A stretch of 64,000 nucleotides of DNA from Novosphingobium sediminicola (GCF_014196525.1 NZ_JACIDX010000003.1:62001-126000); one strand, 5' to 3'. Positions 45,759 to 53,949 are shown, numbered from the stretch's first letter. Notes: generated from the letters alone by a model not told the origin. Numbers and translations: made by a program.

Positions 45759-45860
45759 CCCCCAAGAAGACAGGATACCCCAAGAGGTCAGCCAAACACC
45801 CCCAAGAGGACAGGTATCGGCCCCCATAAAGACAGGATAACGCCCCCAAGCGGTCAGGAA
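45759..45860 (+). repeat. Iteron cluster (replication origin)
   Basis: Five direct repeats of a 19-22-bp unit starting at about 45759, 45778, 45799, 45821 and 45843. The consensus is CCCCCAAGAGGACAGGATA; the second and fifth copies have GGTCAG in place of GGACAG. The spacing of 19-22 bp puts successive copies on the same face of the helix. Repeat and spacing are typical of Rep_3 origins. Confidence 0.85.
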
Positions 45861-46006
45861 TGATAGCCTAACCTATTGAAAATACGTTACGAAACTGATC
45901 TGAATCTAGAATCTTTAGAATCTGGAATCATCACGCCACCGCAAAAGCGGCGCCGTGCGTTAGTAAAAATGTTTATTTTCAATAGAATGGCGGAAATTTA
46001 CGGAAA
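45861..46006. other. AT-rich stretch next to the iterons (candidate unwinding element)
   Basis: Next to the iterons the DNA is clearly AT-richer than the rest of the window. It holds four closely spaced GAATC motifs (45902, 45909, 45918, 45925), three of them GAATCT, and TTTATTTTCAATAG near 45971. Such regions beside iterons are where plasmid origins melt. A DnaA-box-like TGTGGATGC lies at about 46132 in the following 210 bp, which carry no other gene. Confidence 0.5.
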
Positions 46007-46024
46007 AATTGCAGGGCTGCAATT
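46007..46024. repeat. Candidate parS, copy 3
   Basis: Third perfect copy of the 18-bp palindrome AATTGCAGGGCTGCAATT, on the far side of the iterons and upstream of the HU gene. The rep-iteron block is thus bracketed by copies 2 and 3, about 1.7 kb apart. Confidence 0.7.
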
Positions 46025-46236
46025 TCGGACGGAACGCCGCAGGTGCTGGATACTTCAACCTTAGGAGCAAAGAGCCCCGACCTGATAGCCTGTCGCAAAG
46101 ACCCGATTTCGCTTCAAATGAGCGCAAAACTGTGGATGCATCGGGCAAATAGCCCCAAAAACCCCAAATCTCCGATAGATCCCGGCGGCAACACGCATTA
46201 GCAGAGGCCATCCATTTCACTTGAAGGACTGAAACC

Positions 46237-46512
46237 ATGAACAATAGCGATCTCGCCGACAAGCTGGCTGCCTCGCAGGGCATCACCAAAGCTGACGCGC
46301 GCAAGTATGTGGATGCTGTTTTCGCCGCCATCGCCGATGCTGCTGCGGAAGGCGAAGAAGTTTCGCTCAACGGCTTTGGCAAGTTCAAGGTCAAGGAAAG
46401 CCCGGCCCGCGAAGGCCGCAATCCGGCCACCGGCGATACCATTCAGATCGCCGCTTCCAAGAAGCTGGGCTTCACCGCTGCCAAGGCGGTCAAGGACAAG
46501 CTGAACGGCTAA
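46237..46512 (+). CDS. HU-family nucleoid-associated protein
   Basis: A 91-residue histone-like protein with the family signature GFGKFKVKESPAREGRNP (about 47-64) and TADARKY-type N-terminal helices. A GAAGGA site precedes the ATG. HU and IHF bend DNA and assist strand opening at plasmid origins. A copy encoded 375 bp from the iterons and transcribed away from them may serve replication or supply for a large replicon. The proline-arginine arm is intact. It is an HU-beta-like form rather than IHF by its length and lack of an extended C-terminus. Confidence 0.9.
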   Translation: MNNSDLADKLAASQGITKADARKYVDAVFAAIADAAAEGEEVSLNGFGKFKVKESPAREGRNPATGDTIQIAASKKLGFTAAKAVKDKLNG

Positions 46513-46522
46513 AGACTCTGAG

Positions 46523-46552
46523 AGCGCAGGGGGGCTGCGGCTCCCCTGCGCT
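46523..46552. terminator. Hairpin after the HU gene
   Basis: A perfect 10-bp GC-rich stem (46523-46532 with 46543-46552) with a 10-nt loop, starting 11 bp after the stop. It has no T-run on the plus strand. A further palindrome, CCTTTTTAAAAAGG (46576-46589), follows. Confidence 0.55.
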
Positions 46553-46589
46553 TGACGCCCCCGCGTGTGACTCGTCCTTTTTAAAAAGG

Positions 46590-47369
46590 GCCTACATATC
46601 GGACCGCGCGCTACCGGCGCCTGCAGGACCGAGAAACTTCCAGATCGATTTGAACCAGCTCGAACAGGGGCTCCACTGCTGCGCAGGCCTATGCGCGTGG
46701 GCGGAAGCGCAAAGCTGGCAAAATTTCATGCTCCGCTTGCGATGCTGCTACACGGCTTAACGGGCAGAGGGGCGCGATCGGAAGGAAAGCCAGCTTTGGC
46801 TCTTCACATCTTCGTTGGCCCGCACCAATATCCAGATCGCCCTGCGTCAGTTCACCAGAAGATGTCGGTTCAGGGGCATCTGTGCTTTCGCGTGAGCCAC
46901 CGCGTGATTGGTGCCATGAACAGGGCAGCCTCATCGATCGACGGTTTCTTGCCAACTTTTGCCCGGTCCTGTCGCAACACTTTCGGGTGCGCGGCAGGCC
47001 GAGGGGAGAAGAAAGCGCGACATGTCTCGCATGAAAGATGACCCGGCGCTCCGGCGACAGGATCAGGCATCGGCGCGCTTGAATAATCGCCATCGTTGAT
47101 CTGCGGCTTATATATCTTCTATATCTTCAACGAAGAGGACTGGCCCAAGTGTGACGCACACGCTGACAAACCCCGGCGCCTGTTTCGCTCCGTGGTAAAA
47201 GGCAATGTCTATGTCTGTTTTGGGCAAGAGGGGCGCTATCCTGACCGCTTGGGGGCGGCCGGAAGCTACGCCGAAGGACAGCGAAAAGAGCAGTCAGGGC
47301 GCGGCGATGATGCCAAAGCCGGCACAGAAGCAGCGCCGACATGCTTCAAACATGCCGGCGCCACGTATG
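46590..47369. other. About 0.8 kb without a recognisable gene
   Basis: Several open frames of 65-135 codons occur on both strands, but none shows a known domain, a convincing start site or a conserved motif. Visible elements are a tandem TATATCTTC repeat (47111-47119, 47120-47128) in an AT-rich patch and an inverted iteron at 47237. It may be non-coding flank of the origin or the remains of decayed genes. Confidence 0.5.
47237..47255 (-). repeat. Distant inverted iteron
   Basis: On the minus strand this reads CCCCCAAGCGGTCAGGATA, identical to the fifth cluster iteron over the shared core and to the consensus at its ends. It lies about 1.4 kb from the cluster in opposite orientation. Confidence 0.65.
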
Positions 47370-49079
47370 CTAATGGGCGCGGTCGAACTGATCGTGCGGC
47401 GCGCAGGTAAAGGGTACAGGCTGGGACAGGGGACGCCCGACATGGCGTTGCCATTCGCTGTCCCATAGCGTGGCCATTTTGCGCACAATATCGGGATGGC
47501 GGGCGGCCAGATCGGTGCTTTCGGAAAAGTCCTGATCGATATTGTAGAGCTGCCACTTGTCCTGAGTGTAGGGCGCGCCGCAATTGTGGATCGCCAGCGC
47601 CCGCCATGGCCCGTTGGTGATCGCCCGATTGCCGCGTAATTCGAAATATTGCACCTGCCGCCCTGGTGCTCCGGGATTGCCCAGCGTGGCAAGGAAAGAG
47701 CGCCCCGCCACCGGCATTTGCACGACATTGCCCACGCGCGGTGCAAAGCTGACGCCTGCGGCCTCCAGCAGGGTGGGGGCAATATCGACCACATCGACGA
47801 ATTGCCGCCGAATATGGCCCGGATCGCGCACCATGGCGGGCCAATGCACGATCAGCGGCGTGCGTGTGCCGCCCGAAAACGGCCAGAGTTTGTAGCGGCG
47901 CAGCGGGGTGGTTCCGGCATAGGCCCATGGACGTGGATATTCGGCCTGCGTCTTGCCGGTGCCCAGTTCGTCGATCCGCGTCTTTTGCTGGGCGGGGGTG
48001 AGCATATTGGGCTTATAGAGCCCGTCGAACTCGCCCTCCTGTCCAGCTTCGGCCGCCGCGCCATTGTCGGAAATCAGCACGATCAGCGTATTGTCAAGTT
48101 GCCCAAGGCGGCGCAGGGAATCCAGCACCCGGCCGATCTGGTGATCGCAATGTTCGATGAAACCGGCATAGACCGCCATATAGCGGGCAAAAACCTCACG
48201 CTCGTCATCCGACAGGCTGGACCATGCGCGATCCTGCGCCTCACGCGGGGGAAGCAGGGTTTCCTGCGGGATGATGCCCATTTTCTTCATCCGCTCATAG
48301 CGCGCCTTGCGGATCGCGTCCCAGCCTTGGGTGTAGAGCGCGTCATAAGGGCGCGACCATTCGCGCGGCACCTGAAGCGGGGCATGGGCTGTGCCAAAGG
48401 CGAGGTTGAGATAGAAGGGTTTGCCTTGCGGCTGATGCTCGATCAGCGAAATGGCGCGATTGGCCAGATCTGCGGAGAGGTGATAGTCCTGTGGCAGGTC
48501 TGGATGGATATATCCGTCATTTTCGACCAGTTCGGGCTTGTATTGATCGGTCCAGCCGCGCGGGAAGCCGTAGAAATAGTCAAAGCCGCGCTGCAAAGGC
48601 CAATGTTCTCGCGAGGCGCCGGGGGGCAGATCGCCCATCGGGATCAGATGCCATTTGCCGATCGCCCAGGTCGCATAGCCGCCATCGTGCAGCGCCTGCG
48701 CCACGGTTTGGGCGTTTTGCGGCATACGATAGAGGCGCTCGGCCTCGGGATCGCCGCGCATCACGCCCGCCACATCGGGCACATCGGGCATGTTGACGCT
48801 GTGGCTGTTGCGCCCGGTCATAAGCGCGGCGCGGGTGGCGGCGCAGACTGCCTTGGTGTCGAAACGGACATAGCGTAGACCGCTCCGGGCGATGGAATCC
48901 ATGGCCGGCGTGCGGATTTCCGATCCGAAACAGCCCAGATCGGAATAGCCCACATCGTCCAGAACGATGGTGATGATATTGGGGCGGTGGACCGGTTTGC
49001 CGGTTTTGGCTGCGGCAACCTGACTGAGCGCGGAGGCGGCCATCAGCCCCCCCACGAAATGTCTGCGGGAAATATGCAT
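47370..49079 (-). CDS. Tat-exported arylsulfatase
   Basis: About 569 residues from the ATG at 49079 (AAGGA eight bases upstream). The N-terminus MHISRRHFVGGLMAASALS is a twin-arginine signal. The sulfatase core begins PNIITIVLDDVGYSDLGCFG (metal-binding D41, D42). The formylglycine site reads C79-A-A-T-R83, a CxAxR variant of the usual CxPxR, followed by LMTGRN. Further conserved parts are AIGKWHL and LISDNGA. It hydrolyses sulfate esters in the periplasm, releasing sulfate; the maturation enzyme is not in the window. It lies 74 bp after the TonB receptor on the same strand, so receptor and enzyme probably act together under the LacI regulator. Confidence 0.9.
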   Translation of the reverse strand: MHISRRHFVGGLMAASALSQVAAAKTGKPVHRPNIITIVLDDVGYSDLGCFGSEIRTPAMDSIARSGLRYVRFDTKAVCAATRAALMTGRNSHSVNMPDVPDVAGVMRGDPEAERLYRMPQNAQTVAQALHDGGYATWAIGKWHLIPMGDLPPGASREHWPLQRGFDYFYGFPRGWTDQYKPELVENDGYIHPDLPQDYHLSADLANRAISLIEHQPQGKPFYLNLAFGTAHAPLQVPREWSRPYDALYTQGWDAIRKARYERMKKMGIIPQETLLPPREAQDRAWSSLSDDEREVFARYMAVYAGFIEHCDHQIGRVLDSLRRLGQLDNTLIVLISDNGAAAEAGQEGEFDGLYKPNMLTPAQQKTRIDELGTGKTQAEYPRPWAYAGTTPLRRYKLWPFSGGTRTPLIVHWPAMVRDPGHIRRQFVDVVDIAPTLLEAAGVSFAPRVGNVVQMPVAGRSFLATLGNPGAPGRQVQYFELRGNRAITNGPWRALAIHNCGAPYTQDKWQLYNIDQDFSESTDLAARHPDIVRKMATLWDSEWQRHVGRPLSQPVPFTCAPHDQFDRAH

Positions 49080-49153
49080 GAAGGCATCCTTGGAGCAGGG
49101 GTTCCGACGGGAAGGCTTGAAGAGGGGGCCTTCCCGCCGGAGGAGGGGAGGCG

Positions 49154-51430
49154 TCAGAAGCGGAAACCGGCCTCTACGCCCACAGTGCGGAAGGCATCGG
49201 AAGTCAGCAGTTGCGTATAGCCCGCGCCCGTGGCGGAGGTGTCGCGAAAGCCGGTGCCGATGCTGGTGGCGAAATGCTGATTGGTCAGGTTCTTGGCCCA
49301 AAGCGTCAGGCGATAGCGCTTGTCGGCGCTCTCAAGACCAAGCGATCCGTTGAGCAGGCCATAGCCTTTCTGCACGGTGTTCGGATCGGAATAGGCGAAA
49401 AAGACATTGGAGCGATAGGTATAGGACAGCGTGACCTTGGCGCGCATTTTATCATTGATTTCATGGGTATAGTCGCCGGAAAGCGTATAGGCCCATTTCG
49501 GCGCATTGGCCAAAGGCTGGCCCGAAACGTCCTGCGTACTGTTGGCCGCGCAGCCCAGCGCCAGCGTCTGGCCGGGATAGCAGGCGATCACAAAACCTTC
49601 GACCTTGGTGTCGGTATAGGCGACGTTGGCCGACAGGTTCAGCCCCGGTGCTGCCCGCGCGATGGCTTCCACCTCGACGCCATTGGCGGTCAACTTGCCC
49701 GCATTGGCCAGCGTGAAGGTGCTGAGCGCGGCGTTGAAGGTCTGGGCCTGAAAATTGGTGAAAGTTTCGTGGAAGCCGGTGACGTTGAGTGTCAGCTTAC
49801 GGTCCAGCATCTGGGTGCGCAGGCCGAATTCCAGATTGCGCGCGATTTCCGGTTTCAGGATCGCCTGCCCGGCATCCACAATCGACGAGGTCAGATTGTT
49901 GAGCAGATTGACCGCCGGCCCCTTATAGCCGCGCGTATAGGTGGCATAGGCCATCACATCGCGCGAGATTTTGTAATCCGCGCCCAGCTTGTAGCTGAAA
50001 TCCGTGTTCGAGAAATGCAGCGTGGGCGAGGTATAGACCGGCCCGCCAAGACCGGTGGCCGGACCATTGGCGCCCGCCAGAACGCTGCGCGCGAAATTGG
50101 CGGTGGCGTTTTCGGCCGTATAGCGGAAACCGCCGATCAGCGAGAGCGCATCGGTGGGGTGATAGGTGAACTGGCCAAAGGCGGCGCCATTGTTGTTGCG
50201 GATCGAACGATCGACCTGATTGCCCAGATATTGGCCAGCGGGGAGGGCGGTAAAGCCGGTGCCTTTGACCTGAGTTACCGTGTCAAGATTTTGATAAAAA
50301 TAGAAAAGTCCCAAGACATATTCAAGCCGCTGCTTGGCGGGCGAGGTGATGCGGATTTCCTGCGTGAATTGCTTTTGATGCTGGAGCGCATTGTTGACGT
50401 TGTAAACATCGACCTGCACACCATCGGCATCATTGTTGTCAAAGGTCTTGAAGGCGCGATAGGCCGTCACGCTGGTCAGCGTCTGGCCGAGAATTTCGGT
50501 GTTGAATTCGGCCGAAACGCCTCCTGCGCTCTGATTGCCGAACGTGTCGCCATCGACATTGACCGTGCGGTTCAGCGGGCCGAGCTGTTGATTGGCGGTC
50601 AATTGGGCGCGGGTCTGGCCGTTGTAATAGGTGGTGCCGGGGAGGATAGAGCGGATCGTTGAAACACAGCATCGGCGGTTATTGGCCGAATAATCGCCGA
50701 TAATATAGAGCGAAGTGTTCTCGCCAATGTCCCACAGCAGCTTGCCGCGCAGGCCCCATGTGTTGATATTGTTGAGGTTTTGGCCGTTATACAGATTGGT
50801 GATGACGCCATCAGCGGTCGAACGGAAACCCGACAGGCGCAGACCCAGCGTGCCATCCTTGAGCACCAGCGAGGTCGAACCCTTCAGGCGGAAATCGTTG
50901 AAAGTGCCATAGCTGATCGTGCCATCCACACTGTTGTGCGTCAGGCTGGGCTTTTCGGTAACGAGGTTGATCGCGCCCGCGCTGGCGTTTTTGCCGAACA
51001 AAGTGCCCTGCGGCCCGCGCAGCACTTCGACCCGGCTGATGTCGCTGAAATCAAAGAAGGAGGCGGCCGAGCGGCCAATCACCACGCCGTCGATCACGGT
51101 CGAAACCGAAGGCTCCACCCCGTCCGAGAAATTGAGCGTGCCGATGCCGCGCACCGAAACGCCCTGACCGCGGGTGTTGGCGCTGTTGGTGAAATTGACC
51201 GAAGGGGCGATCTGGGCGAGCTGTTCGATCCCTGCCACGCGGTTGGTGGTCAGCGCGGCCCCGCTCAGCACCGAGATCGAGACGGGCACGTTTTGCAGAT
51301 TCTGTTCGCGCTTTTGCGCGGTCACGATGATTTCGCCGGGGGCGGGCTCGGCGCTTTGAGCATGAGCCTGCGTCATCGTGGCCATCGCGCACACGGCGCC
51401 GGCCAGCAAAAGCTGGGGTCTTATCGTCAT
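49154..51430 (-). CDS. TonB-dependent receptor of the sulfatase locus
   Basis: About 758 residues from the ATG at 51430, which has AGGAGAGGG just upstream. Signal peptide ends in AHAQ; then IIVTAQKREQNLQNVPVSIS, the plug (VEVLRGPQGTLFGKNASAGA) and a barrel ending in GVEAGFRF. The class is the same as the receptors at 18.5, 55.9 and 60.8 kb. Two GACAA-TTGTC operators lie 47-78 bp upstream, and the LacI-family gene sits just beyond. It probably imports a sulfated compound or its carrier, inferred from the sulfatase downstream. A weak hairpin (49109-49135) follows the gene. Confidence 0.9.
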   Translation of the reverse strand: MTIRPQLLLAGAVCAMATMTQAHAQSAEPAPGEIIVTAQKREQNLQNVPVSISVLSGAALTTNRVAGIEQLAQIAPSVNFTNSANTRGQGVSVRGIGTLNFSDGVEPSVSTVIDGVVIGRSAASFFDFSDISRVEVLRGPQGTLFGKNASAGAINLVTEKPSLTHNSVDGTISYGTFNDFRLKGSTSLVLKDGTLGLRLSGFRSTADGVITNLYNGQNLNNINTWGLRGKLLWDIGENTSLYIIGDYSANNRRCCVSTIRSILPGTTYYNGQTRAQLTANQQLGPLNRTVNVDGDTFGNQSAGGVSAEFNTEILGQTLTSVTAYRAFKTFDNNDADGVQVDVYNVNNALQHQKQFTQEIRITSPAKQRLEYVLGLFYFYQNLDTVTQVKGTGFTALPAGQYLGNQVDRSIRNNNGAAFGQFTYHPTDALSLIGGFRYTAENATANFARSVLAGANGPATGLGGPVYTSPTLHFSNTDFSYKLGADYKISRDVMAYATYTRGYKGPAVNLLNNLTSSIVDAGQAILKPEIARNLEFGLRTQMLDRKLTLNVTGFHETFTNFQAQTFNAALSTFTLANAGKLTANGVEVEAIARAAPGLNLSANVAYTDTKVEGFVIACYPGQTLALGCAANSTQDVSGQPLANAPKWAYTLSGDYTHEINDKMRAKVTLSYTYRSNVFFAYSDPNTVQKGYGLLNGSLGLESADKRYRLTLWAKNLTNQHFATSIGTGFRDTSATGAGYTQLLTSDAFRTVGVEAGFRF

Positions 51431-51476
51431 TTCCCTCTCCTCATGTGTGGCCATCCTTGGCCCGACAATCTGTTAT

Positions 51477-51508
51477 GACAAGGTTGTCTTGAATGAGACA
51501 ACCTTGTC
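51477..51508. promoter_or_regulatory. Double LacI-type operator
   Basis: GACAAGGTTGTC (51477-51488) and its exact reverse complement GACAACCTTGTC (51497-51508) are separated by 8 bp, 20 bp centre to centre. Each is itself palindromic apart from the central two bases. They lie between the LacI gene and the receptor start. A weaker match (GACAATCTGTTA) is at 51464. Confidence 0.7.
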
Positions 51509-51572
51509 TCAAACGAGGCTCGCCTGTCAAGAGAGGTGAGAAAATTCTAAATATGATGATGATGAAACAGAA

Positions 51573-52625
51573 TTATTGCGCGGCGAGCGGGGCCACAGAC
51601 TGGCGAATCTTCAATTCATAGGCGATGGGAATGGTCCGCCCCTCCAATTCCCGGTCCTCCATCGTCGCCGCGATCAGCGTGTCGGCGGCCATGCGCGCCA
51701 TGGTGATGGTGGGCTGGCTGACCGTGGAAATGCGCGGCCATGTTGATTGAGAGATCAGCAAGCCGCCAAAGCCGAAGATCGACAATTGCCCCGGCACATT
51801 GAGCCCCCGCTCGAAAGCAGCAGCCAGCACGCCTGCGGCCATTTCGTCATTGGCGGCAAAGATCGCACTGGGAGGCGAGGGGCCATCGAGCAATTCGCCC
51901 CCGGCGCGCTGGCCCGAAGCGAAGGTGAAGGCGCCCTGACAGACCTGCAACTGCGCGTCGGGCGCCTGCGCCATCGCCTCGCGCAATCCGTCGAGCCGCC
52001 CGGTATGCGCGAAATGCGATGAAGGCCCGGTGATATAGCCCAACCGCCGATGTCCCTGATCCAGCAGATAGGCGCCGATTTCGCGCCCGGCCGAATGGTT
52101 GTCGATCACCAGACACAGCCCGCGCCCCAACTGCGTGCCGGGGTTCATCCGCGCGTAGCGCACCTGCCGCGCGTCGAGTTCATCGAGTAACCACCCCGTA
52201 TCGCACAGAGGAGGCATCAGCAGCAGCCCGTCGAAACTGACCGCATCGAAGCAATCGGCCAGCCATGCCTTGCCCGCCGCCTCATTGCTGTTGTCGATAT
52301 TCTCGGTGACGAGGTGAAAACCGGCCGCCTGGCAGGATTGCAACATGCCGGTGATGATATCAGCAATATAGCTGGGCAGGCGGTTACCTTCATCCAGCGT
52401 GAGGATTTCCGCGCCGCTGCTGACCATCAGGCCTAGAATCGAGGAGCGCCCACCGCGCAATTGCTGCGCAGCACGGTTGGGCTTGAAGTTCAGCTCGGCC
52501 ATCGCCTGTTCGACTTTGACGCGATATTCCTCGCCCACCTTGGGGTGTTTGTTGAGCACCCGCGAAACGGTTTTGAATGAGACGCCCGCGCGATTGGCGA
52601 TGTCGATGATGGTGGGCCGGGACAT
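51573..52625 (-). CDS. LacI-family transcriptional regulator
   Basis: A 350-residue regulator with the classic N-terminal helix-turn-helix and hinge (TIIDIANRAGVSFKTVSRVL, then FKPNRAAQQLRGGRS) and a periplasmic-binding-like effector domain (IFAANDEMAAGVLAA, LSIFGFGG). It is encoded immediately upstream of the receptor and sulfatase on the same strand. The double operator in the 142-bp gap makes local control very likely. LacI proteins usually bind sugars or nucleosides, so the inducer may be the glycan or alcohol part of the sulfated substrate (inference). Confidence 0.92.
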   Translation of the reverse strand: MSRPTIIDIANRAGVSFKTVSRVLNKHPKVGEEYRVKVEQAMAELNFKPNRAAQQLRGGRSSILGLMVSSGAEILTLDEGNRLPSYIADIITGMLQSCQAAGFHLVTENIDNSNEAAGKAWLADCFDAVSFDGLLLMPPLCDTGWLLDELDARQVRYARMNPGTQLGRGLCLVIDNHSAGREIGAYLLDQGHRRLGYITGPSSHFAHTGRLDGLREAMAQAPDAQLQVCQGAFTFASGQRAGGELLDGPSPPSAIFAANDEMAAGVLAAAFERGLNVPGQLSIFGFGGLLISQSTWPRISTVSQPTITMARMAADTLIAATMEDRELEGRTIPIAYELKIRQSVAPLAAQ

Positions 52626-52686
52626 AGGCGGCCATTATGTGCAGGATGTTGGCGCGGTGAACAAGATGGTGCGCGGAATTTCCGGT

Positions 52687-53313
52687 TCAGCGGCTTGTGG
52701 ATGTCGCCAGTCTGAGGCCAAAGGCGACGAAGAGGCCACCCGTCAGCCTGTCGAGCACCGGCACCGCGCCGGGGCGACGCAAAAAGCCCGAAAGCGGCAC
52801 TGTCGCCGCGATCAGCAGCGCAAACCAGATAAAGGCCAGCAGCACATGCACCCCGGCCAGAAAGAAAGTATAGGCCGCCACCGACACGCCCGCAGGCACG
52901 AATTGCGGCAGGAAGGTGATGTAGAACACGCCCATCTTGGGATTGAGCAGATTGGTCAGGAAGCCCCGGCGAAAGGCGTCCTGTTCGCTTTGCGGGGGGC
53001 CATCCGCGTTCATTTCCAAGGCTTTGCGCGGATGGATCAGCAATTTGACCCCCAGCCAGAGCAGATAGGCGGCCCCGGCCATCTTCACCGCCGTATAGGC
53101 CATTTGCGAAGCCTGAAGCAGCGCGCCCAGCCCCAGAGACACCGCCCCGCCCCAGATCAGGCAGCCCACCGCGATTCCGGCCCCCGCCATTGCCGCCGGT
53201 CTGCGCCCCTCGACGCTGGCAGTGCGCAGAACCATTACCGTATCCAGACCCGGCGTGATGGTCAGCAAGGCAGCGGCGGCGACAAAGGCGAGAAACAGCG
53301 GAAGATGGACCAT
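52687..53313 (-). CDS. LysE-family amino-acid/metabolite exporter
   Basis: A 208-residue inner-membrane protein with about six hydrophobic segments. The opening LLTITPGLDTVMVLRTASVEG and the block FRRGFLTNLLNPKMGVFYITFLPQF match the LysE/RhtB family, which exports amino acids and similar solutes. It stands alone with 62 bp to the LacI gene and no visible link to its neighbours. Confidence 0.88.
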   Translation of the reverse strand: MVHLPLFLAFVAAAALLTITPGLDTVMVLRTASVEGRRPAAMAGAGIAVGCLIWGGAVSLGLGALLQASQMAYTAVKMAGAAYLLWLGVKLLIHPRKALEMNADGPPQSEQDAFRRGFLTNLLNPKMGVFYITFLPQFVPAGVSVAAYTFFLAGVHVLLAFIWFALLIAATVPLSGFLRRPGAVPVLDRLTGGLFVAFGLRLATSTSR

Positions 53314-53344
53314 GGAGCAAGGCTAATGCCGGTTGGCCCGGCGA

Positions 53345-53671
53345 TCAATCCTTCTCGTCATCCATCCATGCGGCCATGTCGCGCCGGACATGCAGCACGC
53401 GCCAGACATCAATATGCGTGGCAAAGCCCATATAGAAAACCAGCCAGGGAAAACCCTTCAGCCGCACCGTCCGCAATCCGGGCAGGTTCAGGTCATGCGC
53501 CCAGCGGGTCGAGCCTGCGCCGGGCGCGGCGGCGATGAAGCCATAGGCCTGTTCGAGCGCGTCGATGAAGGCGTATGCGGTGTCGGGCCCCGCTTCCTGC
53601 GCATAATGATCGACGGCCTGCTCAATATCTTCCAGCGCGCGGGCGCGGGGAACCACGGGGAGGGGAGGCAT
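53345..53671 (-). CDS. parE: ParE-type toxin
   Basis: A 108-residue protein of the RelE/ParE superfamily. Motifs: ALEDIEQAVDHYAQEAGPDTA, GSTRWAHDLNLPGLRTVRLKGFPWLVFYM and IDVWRVLHVRRDM. ParE toxins poison DNA gyrase. Its ATG shares one base with the stop of the antitoxin gene upstream. Likely a plasmid-addiction or stress module. Confidence 0.88.
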   Translation of the reverse strand: MPPLPVVPRARALEDIEQAVDHYAQEAGPDTAYAFIDALEQAYGFIAAAPGAGSTRWAHDLNLPGLRTVRLKGFPWLVFYMGFATHIDVWRVLHVRRDMAAWMDDEKD

Positions 53672-53910
53672 CAGGAGGGTTTACGCTGCGCCGCGCGTTC
53701 GCGAAGGCTCTGAAAATAACCGGCATCAGCGGGCGCACCGGCGGGCGAACGTGCGCCCTCCAGCAGCATTGCGCGCAGGGCCTGCGCATCCTGATCCCTG
53801 CGGATCAATTCGCGGACATATTCGCTGCTCGTGCCATAGCCTCGGCTGCTGACCTGTTGATCAACAAAGGCCTTGAGCGCGTCGGGCAGCGAGATGTTCA
53901 TCGTGGACAT
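53671..53910 (-). CDS. parD: ParD-type antitoxin
   Basis: A 79-residue ribbon-helix-helix protein: MSTMNISLPDALKAFVD is the DNA-binding strand and helix, followed by SRGYGTSSEYVRELIRRD and a basic C-terminal tail that binds the toxin. It precedes parE with a one-base overlap, the usual order. It represses its own promoter and neutralises ParE. Confidence 0.9.
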   Translation of the reverse strand: MSTMNISLPDALKAFVDQQVSSRGYGTSSEYVRELIRRDQDAQALRAMLLEGARSPAGAPADAGYFQSLRERAAQRKPS

Positions 53911-53949
53911 GACGCCGATATACCAACTTTGGCAAAAATTGGCAAGATC

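Noticed and set aside
45759..45860. Possible CRISPR-like array
   Set aside because: Repeats are contiguous with only 0-5 bp between copies and no spacers; they are iterons next to a Rep gene.
44254..46236. Main-chromosome origin of replication
   Set aside because: No dnaA, dnaN or gidA-type genes and no consensus TGTTTCACGTGAAACA parS seen; a Rep_3 initiator with iterons indicates a plasmid-type origin.
46691..47041. Open frame of 116 codons on the plus strand
   Set aside because: No domain, no ribosome-binding site and an unusual composition; overlapping frames on the other strand are equally long.
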